A DNA stretch of 64,000 nt from NCBI RefSeq assembly GCF_945859825.1, contig NZ_CAMAPC010000012.1:54802-118801 (forward strand). Direction: 5' to 3'. This DNA comes from Pseudoalteromonas holothuriae. GTDB lineage: Bacteria > Pseudomonadota > Gammaproteobacteria > Enterobacterales > Alteromonadaceae. The notes under the pieces were generated by a model. That model ran no database searches. It worked only from the letters and a program-made list of their open reading frames with translations, and had not been told where the DNA came from. Numbering within the stretch: position 1 is the stretch's first letter; every line of letters starts with the position of its first letter. Positions 37,502 through 47,261 of the stretch are shown here, piece after piece. The position numbers and the translations under genes are program-made.

Positions 37502-38116
37502 ATGGAATATATACTTGCTGTTTTTCTTTTTGCTGTATCTGCATCAGTTACGCCAGGGCCCAATAACGTACTTATTATGACCTCAGGTGTTAATTTTGGT
37601 GTTAAAAAGAGTATTCCCCTTCTTTGTGGTATCTGCATCGGTTTTGCCATCATGTTGCTGGTAGTGAGCTTTGGCTTTATGCAAGTCTTTATACTTTACC
37701 CAAACCTTCATCTAATCATAAAAATAATCGGCGTTAGTTATTTGTTATATTTGGCTTGGGTGATCAGTCGTTCATCACTTCCCATTTCAGCTGACATAAA
37801 ACCATTGCCTTTGTCGTTTTTCAATGGCGCACTGTATCAATGGGTAAATGCAAAAGCATGGGTAGTTGCTTCGGGTGCGGTGGCTGCATTTACAACGGTA
37901 GGCGCAAGTAATATAGAGCAAAATATAGTGATTGCAGCGATATTTTTATTGGTATCTTTTCCTTGTGTTGGACTATGGCTGTTTTTTGGTTCATTGCTTA
38001 AACGCGCTTTGTCTAACAATAAATACCGAAGCGTGTTTAACAATACTATGGCATTGTTGTTGGTGTTGTCAGTTATCCCGGTCATATTAGAGATTAAGCA
38101 ACAACTGTTATATTAA
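37502..38116 (+). CDS. LysE/RhtB family amino-acid exporter
   Basis: A 204-residue inner-membrane protein with about six segments and the signature SVTPGPNNVLIMTSGVNFG (residues 15-33), typical of LysE/RhtB exporters. A second element, WVNAKAWVVASGAV, lies near residue 118. It exports amino acids or similar small molecules. The AraC regulator 20 bp downstream is a likely controller. Confidence 0.85.
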   Translation: MEYILAVFLFAVSASVTPGPNNVLIMTSGVNFGVKKSIPLLCGICIGFAIMLLVVSFGFMQVFILYPNLHLIIKIIGVSYLLYLAWVISRSSLPISADIKPLPLSFFNGALYQWVNAKAWVVASGAVAAFTTVGASNIEQNIVIAAIFLLVSFPCVGLWLFFGSLLKRALSNNKYRSVFNNTMALLLVLSVIPVILEIKQQLLY

Positions 38117-38136
38117 TACTGAGGTAGGAGGTTATC

Positions 38137-38967
38137 GTGATGCAAACATTGCAAACATTGCAAACATTGCAAGCGTTGCTTGAGCAAATAAAGAGCGCGG
38201 ACAGGCCTCAACCGTTTAGTGTTTATCATTCATATTTTGAACAAAAGTTGTTAGACGTTCCAATTACCAAGCCATTACTGATCATTATTTTACAAGGTAG
38301 CAAGGCCTTGGGTCACACTCAACAGATGTATTGCCAACAACAATTTATTTTTCTTGCTAACAGCTTAAATATAGATATGCGAAATATACCTGATAATGAC
38401 GCGTATCATGCGTTATTAATAGAGTTCGAACCATCTGATTTTGATGTTTTTACAGGGTATCAGAGCGTAACCAAAGAGGTTTCACACTTTAGTGGTCAGG
38501 TGTGTGCTCGTTTCGAGTCTTGCTTGACTCAGTTTATACAAAGCTCGTTATGGGCATCAAATGACATATTTACAATGAGAAAGCGTGAGGTTTTATGGTT
38601 TTTAAAGGAGCTGGGTTTTAATGATGTGTTATCAATAAAGCCACATACTTCTTTGGGCCATAAAGTGCATGAGCTATTTCAGCAAAGTCCACAGCTACAT
38701 ATGAGTGTCTCACAGCTGTGTCGTACTTTGGCGATGAGTGAATCCTCATTGCGCAGAAAACTTAAGTTTGAAGGCACGAGTATTCAAATAATAAAAGACC
38801 GAACCAGAATGGCACAAGGTCTTCATCTTCTACAGACTAAACAATATACGATAGGGCATGTTGCATCACTTTGTGGCTTTGATTCGCAGTCTAAATTTAC
38901 CGAAAAATTTAAAAAGCACTTTGGATTGACACCATCAGCGCTATTGCGAACCAAAATGAAAGATTAG
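38137..38967 (+). CDS. AraC family transcriptional regulator
   Basis: This 276-residue protein has an N-terminal ligand-binding region typical of the AraC_N group (LLIIILQGSKALGH) and two C-terminal helix-turn-helix motifs (about 190-270), including SESSLRRKLKFEGTS and IGHVASLCGFDSQSKFTEKF. It follows the LysE-type exporter closely and probably regulates it. The start is GTG 38137 or ATG 38140; GGAGG at 38125 suits both. The first codons lie in a 9-bp tandem repeat encoding Gln-Thr-Leu. Confidence 0.85.
   Translation: MMQTLQTLQTLQALLEQIKSADRPQPFSVYHSYFEQKLLDVPITKPLLIIILQGSKALGHTQQMYCQQQFIFLANSLNIDMRNIPDNDAYHALLIEFEPSDFDVFTGYQSVTKEVSHFSGQVCARFESCLTQFIQSSLWASNDIFTMRKREVLWFLKELGFNDVLSIKPHTSLGHKVHELFQQSPQLHMSVSQLCRTLAMSESSLRRKLKFEGTSIQIIKDRTRMAQGLHLLQTKQYTIGHVASLCGFDSQSKFTEKFKKHFGLTPSALLRTKMKD
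38142..38177 (+). repeat. 9-bp tandem repeat in the start of the AraC gene
   Basis: Three perfect GCAAACATT units and one degenerate GCAAGCGTT unit encode QTL-QTL-QTL-QAL. Loss or gain of a unit would keep the frame and change only length. Confidence 0.85.
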
Positions 38968-39063
38968 GGCTAATAGTTGGTTGATTATGGGTAACGTTAG
39001 TAATGAATGGTCGTTATGCTTTAAATCAACAAATAATTAGCCAATAAATAAAAAGGAAATTCC

Positions 39064-39615
39064 ATGAAAAACAGAATTAATGCCGCTCTATTATTAACCC
39101 TTGCACTTACAATGAGTGTTCATGCATTTGAGTTATCTAGCCATGACATTAAAGATGGCCAGTTTATGAGCAAGCAGCAGGAGTTTAAGGGGTTCGGCTG
39201 CGATGGTGATAACCTTTCACCACATTTACGATGGCAGGATGCACCTAAACAAACAAAGAGCTTTGCCATTACAGCTTATGACCCTGATGCTCCAACAGGC
39301 AGTGGTTGGTGGCACTGGCAGGTTGTTGATATTCCAAGTACAGTAGAGTCATTAGGTTCAGGTGTCGGCACTGCAAAAAATACAGGCTTGCCAGAGGGGG
39401 CGAAACAAATTAAAAATGACTATGGGAATACCAGTTTTGGGGGAGCCTGTCCACCAAAAGGTCATGGTGTACATCGCTATCAGTTTACAATTCATGCATT
39501 AGGTGTCGCTAAACTGCCTTTACCTGATGCACCGTCTTCAGCGCTCGTAGGGTATATGATTAATGCGAACAGCTTGGCGTCAAAAACAATTGAAGCACTG
39601 TATAAAAAGGATTAA
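39064..39615 (+). CDS. YbhB/YbcL-type PEBP family protein
   Basis: The 183-residue exported protein (signal peptide to about residue 21) belongs to the phosphatidylethanolamine-binding/Raf-kinase-inhibitor-like family. The core AYDPDAPTGSGWWHWQVVDI (about residues 78-97) includes the ligand-pocket DPDAP. Function in bacteria is poorly known. It has its own terminator. Confidence 0.88.
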   Translation: MKNRINAALLLTLALTMSVHAFELSSHDIKDGQFMSKQQEFKGFGCDGDNLSPHLRWQDAPKQTKSFAITAYDPDAPTGSGWWHWQVVDIPSTVESLGSGVGTAKNTGLPEGAKQIKNDYGNTSFGGACPPKGHGVHRYQFTIHALGVAKLPLPDAPSSALVGYMINANSLASKTIEALYKKD

Positions 39616-39633
39616 TGCCAGCGGGTTACATAT

Positions 39634-39660
39634 GGGCAGTTTGACTGCCCAGCTTGTTTT
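39634..39660 (+). terminator. Intrinsic terminator of the PEBP gene
   Basis: A perfect 7-bp stem GGGCAGT/ACTGCCC with a 3-nt loop is followed by AGCTTGTTTT. Confidence 0.65.
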
Positions 39661-39743
39661 AAAAGCACTGGCTAAGCCAATTTAACAAAGCAACGCTATG
39701 CGGACATATGTGAGAAAGTTAAATTTTATCAGGTTTAGAAAAA

Positions 39744-40823
39744 ATGAAATATCAGATTCTTTTGGCAAGTATCTTTTTAAGTGCTTGTACAACTCCCAAT
39801 CATGTTAAAACAGTAACATCTGCAGATCAGGTAACGGTATATAATAGTAATCCAGGTTATCAGCATCGGTTTGATAACTTTTATAAAATGCCTAAGCAGT
39901 ATCCCGTAAGTTGTATAAAAGATTGCTATCCAAAAACACCACTTATTGAGTGTGAACAGGGTATGGAGCAGTGCCAATACATTGGTAATAATCCTATTTT
40001 AGAGCGTAAATCTGGATATCGGTTGCAATGGTTAGGACATGCGACATTTTCAATTCAAACACCAAGTGGTGAAACAATTTTGATAGACCCAGTAAAGCAT
40101 CAATTTGATTGGCCAATAGACTTGGGGTTCAAATTAACCGGCGGCTTTTATCGAAATGAAGTGCCGTGGCCAAGTGACCTAGAGTCGGGGGTTGATGGCG
40201 TGGTTTACTCTCATATTCATTACGATCATTTTAGTACGCAAACAATAAAGTCGCTTGGTAATAAAGTGCATTTTTTCACTCCGCTTGGCTTTGCTGAATA
40301 CTTCCCTGATGATGGCTATCAAATTACACAAATGCCTTGGTTCTCATCAGCGAAGATAAATGGATCAACACTGCACTTTGTGCCAGCGCATCATTTTAGT
40401 AGCCGGATCATTGTGCCATATATAACAGAAGATAATGACGCCAGCTTGTGGGGTGGGTGGGTGATTGAATCAAATAACAAACGCTTGTTTTATGCCGGAG
40501 ATACGGGGTACTCAGAGCATATTGCTGAAATAGCAAAACGATTTGACGGTTTTGATGTCTGTTTAATGCCAATAGCTTCGTACTTTCATAAAACAGCGGG
40601 ACGGTGGTATCGAAAAGTACATATGACACCTGAAGACGCTCTTTATGCTGCGCAAGAACTAAATTGTAAAGTGATGATCCCATGGGGATATGGTAATGCG
40701 TCTTGGAAAATGGGGGATAAAAGTAGCCATGCTCCGTTGTTTAGATTACTAGGTCAGTACCCGCAAATTCACAGTAAGACCCCGTTGATTATCTTAAATG
40801 AAGGCGAGCGTATTGAGTTATAA
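39744..40823 (+). CDS. NAPE-PLD-like metallo-beta-lactamase-fold lipoprotein
   Basis: A 359-residue lipoprotein (lipobox SAC, Cys15) with the MBL signature His157-x-His159-x-Asp161-His162, later VPAHHFS and YAGDTGYSEH. The HMTPEDALYAAQEL segment is typical of the N-acylphosphatidylethanolamine phospholipase D group (also found in RomA/UlaG-like proteins). It probably hydrolyses a phosphodiester or amide in an envelope lipid. It converges on an AraC gene 48 bp away. Confidence 0.8.
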   Translation: MKYQILLASIFLSACTTPNHVKTVTSADQVTVYNSNPGYQHRFDNFYKMPKQYPVSCIKDCYPKTPLIECEQGMEQCQYIGNNPILERKSGYRLQWLGHATFSIQTPSGETILIDPVKHQFDWPIDLGFKLTGGFYRNEVPWPSDLESGVDGVVYSHIHYDHFSTQTIKSLGNKVHFFTPLGFAEYFPDDGYQITQMPWFSSAKINGSTLHFVPAHHFSSRIIVPYITEDNDASLWGGWVIESNNKRLFYAGDTGYSEHIAEIAKRFDGFDVCLMPIASYFHKTAGRWYRKVHMTPEDALYAAQELNCKVMIPWGYGNASWKMGDKSSHAPLFRLLGQYPQIHSKTPLIILNEGERIEL

Positions 40824-40871
40824 ACAGATTATGGCATGAGTTTCATTGCTATGAAGAATACAAGCAGAGCT

Positions 40872-41921
40872 TTAATAATGAGTGATTGATTTGCTGATAC
40901 AGGCTCTAAGCTCACTGGGGGTTTTACCTGTCCAACGCTTAAATGCACGACGAAAATTAGTGATATCGTTAAATGCCAGTGCGGTGGCCACTTGTTCGTT
41001 TGAATAACCCCGTTCAGTAATATATATCAATGATTGCTGTTTTTGTAATTCATCTTTGAGTGTTTTCAATGTCGTATTGTGTTGTTTAAGCTTACGTTTT
41101 AAAGTTGCGCTACTGATGTTTAACTGCTGAGCGATTTGCTCGCTGGTGGCTTTGGGCATTTGCGTAATGAGTTGGCTTATGTGTTGTTTAAACCCTATCA
41201 TTGGCTGCGAAAGTATCGGCTGTTTAAGATAAAACCGGGTCATTGCAGGTAATGAATCCGCATGCTTTTGCCGTAACATTATAGATTCCAGCGATATCAT
41301 AAATGCGGGTTGTGAAAAGCAATAGTCGCTGTTCAAATGGCTGTGAAACTGTTCTATGTAGGCAGGTTGTTCCATAGGAAATCTTATATGGAGTTTGTGC
41401 TGTTTTACAGCGGTTTTTGGTTGAGTATTAAAACGCCACTTGAGTAAGCATTCGATTAACCCAGCAAGCAATTCATAAAAAAAGCATCGTACTTCTAAAA
41501 CTGGCTCCGAAATAGCAAAGTTGATCACAAAATGCACCTGATTTGGGCTGCGATAGCTGGTAGCAAACATGTAAGGAAATAGCTCAAACTGACGTAGTTG
41601 GCTCACTCTAAACATTTGCTGCAAATGAGCTGCATGCAATAGCGCTTGCAGAGCGTTGCTTGGCATGCTGTGAAATAATCTTTCACTTAACAAGAAACTG
41701 ATCCCTTCTGCGCTTAGTAGTTTGGTCGTATTGAATATAACCGTGTGAAGTTGTGCAAAACTTATTTTTTTATAATGACTGTTTAAGTCTGTGTAAAATA
41801 GTTTTGAGCCTTTTAATATTTTATCAGGTGCGATACCGCGTTGCGATGCCATTTCAACAATAGGTAAAATAAGTGAATGAGCAGTAAAAACCGAGTCATT
41901 TATTTCAAAAAAACGACTCAT
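40872..41921 (-). CDS. AraC family regulator, with ligand-binding N-terminal domain
   Basis: This 349-residue protein has an N-terminal arabinose-binding-type domain (about 10-210, with LPIVEMASQRGI) and C-terminal AraC helix-turn-helix motifs (about 250-345), including SATLKRKLKQHNTTL and ATALAFNDITNFRRAFKRW. The start shares one base with the stop of the upstream GGDEF-like gene (TGATG), so the two proteins are made together and may signal together. Confidence 0.82.
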   Translation of the reverse strand: MSRFFEINDSVFTAHSLILPIVEMASQRGIAPDKILKGSKLFYTDLNSHYKKISFAQLHTVIFNTTKLLSAEGISFLLSERLFHSMPSNALQALLHAAHLQQMFRVSQLRQFELFPYMFATSYRSPNQVHFVINFAISEPVLEVRCFFYELLAGLIECLLKWRFNTQPKTAVKQHKLHIRFPMEQPAYIEQFHSHLNSDYCFSQPAFMISLESIMLRQKHADSLPAMTRFYLKQPILSQPMIGFKQHISQLITQMPKATSEQIAQQLNISSATLKRKLKQHNTTLKTLKDELQKQQSLIYITERGYSNEQVATALAFNDITNFRRAFKRWTGKTPSELRACISKSITHY

Positions 41922-42829
41922 CAGAGTGTCGACTTTTGTTCATTTAGTTGGCTGTTTAGGCGCGATAATAAACTATCTTGTTGTTCATTTATTTGCGCTT
42001 GAACACATAACCAATGCACATTACTACAACCTGTAATTGTATGGCCTTTAGAATAAGGTGTGTGTTGTGAGACCATACTTGATACCTGCGCGATAACTTG
42101 GTTGGCCGAGGGCAAATTGGTGTTAGGCATTAATATAATAAATCGATCACTTGCGTATCGACACGCCAAGTCACCATCACGTAAGTTCAATAAAATAATC
42201 TGTCCAATATCTGCCAGTAAACTGTTTGCTTTGGTCGTGCCATACTTGGTATTAAATTTTGAAAAATTTTTAATATCAATTAATGCTAGAGAAAATTGGA
42301 TGTTGTGGTGTTTTAGGGTGAGTAGCTCTTTGTCTATTTGCTGTTTCATATAGTCCGCGCGATACAGCCCGCTAATAAAGTCTGTTAACCCATGCTCTCG
42401 ATAAAAACGCTCTTTTTTATTTAGCATAAAGTTAATTATTTGCTGTTCTTGATACCAAAAATACATCGCAATACTCATTAAAACCATACCAATTAATGCA
42501 GGAAAAGCTTCTAATCCACCGAGCCACGAAGGGGCGTGATCAAAGTTATAAAATTCATCAAGAAAATCGAGCAACATCGATATATGCATTGCTGTTAAAC
42601 CACTAAATAAAAGCTGTGTGACCTTACCTTTAGGCCTAGAAAGCAGCGTTGCCACTAACCATAGTAATGTCATAAATGCGATGCCTCCTTCGCCTAAACA
42701 ATCGAGCCATTTGATTTGATCGATAGGCTTAAGGGGGGCCAATGCTGCAACAGCAAAAGTGGTTAATAAGATACACAGCAATAAAATACCCCATAGCTGG
42801 GTATGTAATTTTAAAAAGTTTGATTGCAT
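41921..42829 (-). CDS. Membrane protein with degenerate GGDEF domain
   Basis: A 302-residue protein with several N-terminal membrane segments (about 10-135) and a C-terminal GGDEF-like domain. The GGDEF loop reads ASDRF (residues 226-230), so the catalytic Gly-Gly and Glu are lost, and diguanylate cyclase activity is unlikely. The domain could sense GTP or c-di-GMP, or be purely structural. It is followed by, and coupled to, an AraC regulator. The ATG at 42829 is chosen; an in-frame TTG at 42862 adds 11 residues. Confidence 0.7.
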   Translation of the reverse strand: MQSNFLKLHTQLWGILLLCILLTTFAVAALAPLKPIDQIKWLDCLGEGGIAFMTLLWLVATLLSRPKGKVTQLLFSGLTAMHISMLLDFLDEFYNFDHAPSWLGGLEAFPALIGMVLMSIAMYFWYQEQQIINFMLNKKERFYREHGLTDFISGLYRADYMKQQIDKELLTLKHHNIQFSLALIDIKNFSKFNTKYGTTKANSLLADIGQIILLNLRDGDLACRYASDRFIILMPNTNLPSANQVIAQVSSMVSQHTPYSKGHTITGCSNVHWLCVQAQINEQQDSLLSRLNSQLNEQKSTL

Positions 42830-43152
42830 ATAATTAATGGCTTCATAGCTAGATAGAGGCAACAGTATTACTTAAAAGCTGTTTTAGACGACAGGGTTAG
42901 AATAGCTCATGCAACAGTGTAAAAATATGACAATCATGTCGACTTTATGCACTAATGCACCAAATAAATAAAATAACCGCTTAATAAAGGGGGTTAAAAT
43001 GGCTCAAAACAGCGCTCTTTTAGTTTTTATTGGTGTAATTTAGGTTAATTGCTAATGTAGTGACATATTTTATACATATCTATTCTCTACTGTGCGGTGC
43101 CAACAAAGCGAATGATAGTTCGCGCTTATCACCTTGTAATTAGAGAGTAACA

Positions 43153-45933
43153 ATGAACCCGTCAAATTTTTCAAAATCCAAAATAGCACTGAGCCTTGCC
43201 TGTGCATTATTCGCCTCATCAAGTTTAGCTAATACTATTGAAGGCACAGTAGCAAGCCAAGCGCATGATGTTTATTTTCAAGGTGCAAAAATTACCGTTA
43301 AAGAATTACGTAGAAGTACCGTAAGTGCAAGAGATGGGTCGTTTAAATTATCTAATTTGCCATCAGGCACTTATACATTAGTGGTTGACTATATTGGTGC
43401 ACAAGCAACAGAGCAAAAAGTGGTTGTCACTAATACTGGCATCGTCAAGGCAGATATCGTGTTGCAATCGCAAGATGATTTAATGCTTGAAGATGTGATT
43501 GTTATTGGCCATCGAGCCGGCCAAGCTGGCGCACTTAATCGTCAAAAAAATGCCTTAGGAATAAAGTCGATTGTAAGCAGCGACTCTATTGGTCAGTTAC
43601 CGGATCAAAATGCTGCGGAAGCACTACAACGTTTACCTGGCATGTTTATTCAGCGTGACCAAGGCGAAGGGCGTTTTGTTGGTATTCGAGGTATTGACCC
43701 AAACCTCAATAATGTCACCATTAACGGTGCTAATGTTCCTTCACCAGAAGAAGGCGTTCGAAGTGTTGCAATGGATGTGATACCTAGCGAACTGATCCAA
43801 AGCTTAGAGGTAAGCAAAACAGTTACACCAGACATGGATGCTTCTGCAATCGGTGGCAGTATTGAAGTGAAAAGCCTCAGTGCGTTTGACCGAGATGGAC
43901 GCAGTTATAGTGCAAATATACAGGCAACCTATAACGAACAAGTAGAAAAAAATAGTCCCAAATTGTCGGCAAGTTTTAGTGATATTTTTGAACTAACTCA
44001 AGATTACGACTTAGGGATTGCCTCAGCGATTTCTTGGTCTGAGCGAAAGTTTGGTTCTCATAACATGGAAACCGATGGTGGTTGGCAGAGTATGACCTTA
44101 GAAGACACCAGTGGCGAAGAAGTAACTATGCTCTCTGCTGAGGAAGTTGAGCAGCGTCACTATACAATCACTCGTGAACGACTCGGTGGTGCCATCAATT
44201 TTGATTTACGCGACGATAACGCTAACAGTTATTACCTGCGTGCACTTTATAGCGAGTTTTCTGATGATGAATTTCGCCTCAGAAATGAATATAAGTTTGA
44301 TAAAGGAGACTTAGCTGCAGGTATGTATTCGTCAAACTCTGCGGCATTTTCCTCTGCAGCAATGGATAGGGATACCAAAGATAGGTTTGAGGAGCAGCAG
44401 GTTTTGTCTATTGTTGCAGGATCTGAGCAGCAATTTAAAGACTGGCTAATTGAATATAGTCTTGGCTACTCGAAGTCTGAAGAAAAAGAACCTAATCGTC
44501 TCGATACGAGTTTTGAGGCGGATGATTTATGGCTTGGTTATGCAAGCTTAGGTGAAGAACCCATACTCAGTGCTAGTAATAATGCATATGAATTGAATAA
44601 CTTTTCGCTAGATGAAGTGGTTTACGAAAATAACTTTAGCGATGATGAATCGAAAAGCTTTAGACTAGACATCAGCAAAGACTTAGTGCTTGCTAATTAC
44701 AATGGTCAACTTAAGTTTGGCGCAAAATATAATAAGCGCGAAAAGTATAACGATGTTAATGCATTGGTTTTCGATGGGGGATTTGACGATATAACCGCTG
44801 TGCAATTTGCAGCAGTAGAGCCTGATTATAGTTTGGGTAAGTTTGGTCCAGGACTTAGTCAAAACGCGTTGAAAAGCTATGTATTACAAAATCGCAGTGG
44901 ATTTGATTTAAACCAGCTAGAAAGTGATATTGAAAGCCAAGGGCGGAGTTATCGCTCTGAGGAACAAATCAGCTCAGCTTATGCCATGCTAACACTTGAT
45001 ATTGGACAATGGCAGGTAATTACTGGTGTGCGCTTCGAAGCAACTGAATTTAATACTCAAGGTAATAAAGTTGAGTTAATAAAAAATGAAGTGACTGATT
45101 CACTGCACACAGAAATAAACACTTGGCAAGCCAACAAAGATTACAATCATTTGTTACCTAACCTTACTTTGCGATATGACCACCGCGACAATTTAGTTAC
45201 TCGCTTTGCTTATACAAATACTATTGCGCGGCCAAAATTCTCTGATTCAGCTGCTTTTGCACTGATTGAGACTGAAACTACATTAGATGACGGTGTGGTA
45301 GAGATTGAACGTAAAGCGGAAGTTGGTAATCCACAGTTAAACCCGTATGAATCAGATAACCTTGACTTTTCAATTGAGTACTACCCATCAGGTATTGGTA
45401 TTATCTCAGCAGGCTTATTTTACAAAGATATTGCTAATTTTATCGCGATAGAGCAAGTGCAGGCTCAAAATCAGTGGGCTGGGTATAAGGAAGTGATGCA
45501 AGCACGCAATGGTGGTTCGGCAAGCTTAAGCGGGGTAGAGCTTGCGTATAGTAAAAACTTTACCAATGGGATTATGTTTAGTGCCAATAGTACATTCATT
45601 GATGCCGATGATAAGCTTCAAAATCAGTCAGATACGGTTGGTAATGTGATGTTGGGCTATGAAAATAACGTATTCAGCACCCGTTTGAGCGTAAGTTATA
45701 AAAGCAAAAACTTTCAGTTTGTAGACAATGATCGTCGTGTTTATCAAGATGCCCACATGCAGCTAGATATTAGTGCTAAGTACCATATGACAGAGCAGTA
45801 TCAATTGTATTTTAATGCAATAAATCTAACCGATGAAGCGTACTACTTGTTTCATGGTACACGTGATTACAACTATCAATATGAAACTTATGGCCGCTCT
45901 TTTGAGTTTGGTGTGAGTTTTAATTCGCTGTAG
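43153..45933 (+). CDS. TonB-dependent receptor with carboxypeptidase-regulatory-like N-domain
   Basis: A 926-residue outer-membrane receptor. After the signal peptide (to about 26) comes a carboxypeptidase-regulatory-like beta-sandwich (about 27-105, with DGSFKLSNLPSGTYTLVV), a plug domain (about 110-240, with VGIRGIDPNLNNVTINGA), and a barrel ending in FGVSFNSL. A phosphatase gene follows 17 bp downstream, suggesting the pair takes up and hydrolyses a phosphorylated compound. A hairpin separates them. Confidence 0.85.
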   Translation: MNPSNFSKSKIALSLACALFASSSLANTIEGTVASQAHDVYFQGAKITVKELRRSTVSARDGSFKLSNLPSGTYTLVVDYIGAQATEQKVVVTNTGIVKADIVLQSQDDLMLEDVIVIGHRAGQAGALNRQKNALGIKSIVSSDSIGQLPDQNAAEALQRLPGMFIQRDQGEGRFVGIRGIDPNLNNVTINGANVPSPEEGVRSVAMDVIPSELIQSLEVSKTVTPDMDASAIGGSIEVKSLSAFDRDGRSYSANIQATYNEQVEKNSPKLSASFSDIFELTQDYDLGIASAISWSERKFGSHNMETDGGWQSMTLEDTSGEEVTMLSAEEVEQRHYTITRERLGGAINFDLRDDNANSYYLRALYSEFSDDEFRLRNEYKFDKGDLAAGMYSSNSAAFSSAAMDRDTKDRFEEQQVLSIVAGSEQQFKDWLIEYSLGYSKSEEKEPNRLDTSFEADDLWLGYASLGEEPILSASNNAYELNNFSLDEVVYENNFSDDESKSFRLDISKDLVLANYNGQLKFGAKYNKREKYNDVNALVFDGGFDDITAVQFAAVEPDYSLGKFGPGLSQNALKSYVLQNRSGFDLNQLESDIESQGRSYRSEEQISSAYAMLTLDIGQWQVITGVRFEATEFNTQGNKVELIKNEVTDSLHTEINTWQANKDYNHLLPNLTLRYDHRDNLVTRFAYTNTIARPKFSDSAAFALIETETTLDDGVVEIERKAEVGNPQLNPYESDNLDFSIEYYPSGIGIISAGLFYKDIANFIAIEQVQAQNQWAGYKEVMQARNGGSASLSGVELAYSKNFTNGIMFSANSTFIDADDKLQNQSDTVGNVMLGYENNVFSTRLSVSYKSKNFQFVDNDRRVYQDAHMQLDISAKYHMTEQYQLYFNAINLTDEAYYLFHGTRDYNYQYETYGRSFEFGVSFNSL

Positions 45934-45944
45934 AATGATGGAGA

Positions 45945-45971
45945 CAGCCAGTGCAAGCTGGCTGCATTTTT
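45945..45971 (+). terminator. Hairpin with T tract between the receptor and the phosphatase
   Basis: A perfect 7-bp stem CAGCCAG/CTGGCTG with a 6-nt loop is followed by CATTTTT. It overlaps the phosphatase start region, so it could act as a partial terminator or an RNA element regulating the second gene. Confidence 0.45.
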
Positions 45972-47261
45972 ATGAAAAAATGTATAATAATAGCAACGCT
46001 TACTTTTGTTTTATACTCAGCTGCCAGCTATTCACAAGAGCAAAGCAACGATACTTCAACAATCAGCTTTTTGGCATTTGGTGATGGCGGCTACAGCCCG
46101 GAATACCCAAAACAAAAACATATTGAAAATCCAAAAAACAAGCGCGAATTTATTGCAGCTGAGAAGCAAGATTGGCTAGATGACAATCGACCATTAGCTG
46201 AGTTTAACCATGCGCCAATTTTTGTTTACCCAAATACAAATATTGCGACTGAGCAAAGCGGTGCTAAAGCAGTCGGACAGGCGATGGCTACTTTATGCAA
46301 AACCGCTAATTGTGAATTTGCTATTCAGCTCGGTGATAACATATACCCAGATGGTGCTGATGCAAATGATGGCAAAGACGATGAACAACGCATGGGCGAC
46401 CTCATTTTAACGCCACTTAAACCGCTGTTTGAAGAAAAAAACTCGCTGGTGGTTTACTCGGCGCTTGGCAATCACGATTGGAAAACATCAAGAAAAGGGG
46501 TGGCACTACAAACGGCATGGATGTCAAAGCAAGCTAATTTTCACATGGATAAAAAAGGGTATTATAGCTTTAAACAAGGGGAGCCCGGCAATGATGTGGA
46601 GTTTTTTGTCATTGACACCAATATGTTACTTGCTGGTCAGCATTATTATGAAATTCCATTGCGAGAAGATGGTTCTGAGCAGGGGCTTGCCAGTGCTTTG
46701 GCCAGCGGACAAGCAGAGGTGGAAGATATCGAACGCCATGAAACCCCTATCAATGGTGAAGATCATAAGCAACTTGCATGGCTTGCCAATGGATTAAAGC
46801 ACTCTTCTGCAAAGTGGAAAATAGTATATGGGCATCACGTTTTATGGTCTATTGGCGGTACAAAGTATGATGAAGCTCATGTGTTACGTCGGCTCATATT
46901 ACCTGAATTGTGCCAGTATGCAGATGCGTATATTGCAGGTCATGAACATGACTTAGAATTATTGACCGATGATTGTTCAAGAGTAATGCCGTCAAATCAT
47001 TCAATGCCTAAGCTACCTCTTATTATTAGCGGTGCAGCTTCAAAGATGCGAGGAACACATACGCCTTTTGCAAAATACCAACAGATGCAATATCCAGAGT
47101 ATGATCTGGTTTGGTCTAAAAGCTTTACTTGGGGCTTTGCACATATTCAGTTAAATAATTTAAACGATGCAATGACAGTCAATTTTTATAGTACACCTAA
47201 CGATGGTAAAGGAAAGCTTGTTCAAGAGCGCAGTTTTACTTTTTCTCACCGCAGTAATTAA
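45951..47261 (+). CDS. Exported purple-acid-phosphatase-like metallophosphoesterase
   Basis: This 436-residue protein has a signal peptide (to about 28) and all PAP-type metal blocks: FGDGGY, QLGDNIYPDG, ALGNHDW, VYGHHVLW and AGHEHDLELL. It resembles the tartrate-resistant acid phosphatase group, so it probably releases phosphate from organic phosphate esters in the periplasm or outside. The start is GTG 45951, because GGAG lies 7 bp upstream; the ATG at 45972 has none. The preceding TonB receptor is its likely uptake partner. Confidence 0.82.
   Translation: MQAGCIFMKKCIIIATLTFVLYSAASYSQEQSNDTSTISFLAFGDGGYSPEYPKQKHIENPKNKREFIAAEKQDWLDDNRPLAEFNHAPIFVYPNTNIATEQSGAKAVGQAMATLCKTANCEFAIQLGDNIYPDGADANDGKDDEQRMGDLILTPLKPLFEEKNSLVVYSALGNHDWKTSRKGVALQTAWMSKQANFHMDKKGYYSFKQGEPGNDVEFFVIDTNMLLAGQHYYEIPLREDGSEQGLASALASGQAEVEDIERHETPINGEDHKQLAWLANGLKHSSAKWKIVYGHHVLWSIGGTKYDEAHVLRRLILPELCQYADAYIAGHEHDLELLTDDCSRVMPSNHSMPKLPLIISGAASKMRGTHTPFAKYQQMQYPEYDLVWSKSFTWGFAHIQLNNLNDAMTVNFYSTPNDGKGKLVQERSFTFSHRSN

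Noticed and set aside
42938..42960. A sequence resembling a reverse Pho box before the second TonB receptor
   Set aside because: Only about eight of eleven positions match one unit, and the second unit is poor, so it does not support phosphate regulation.
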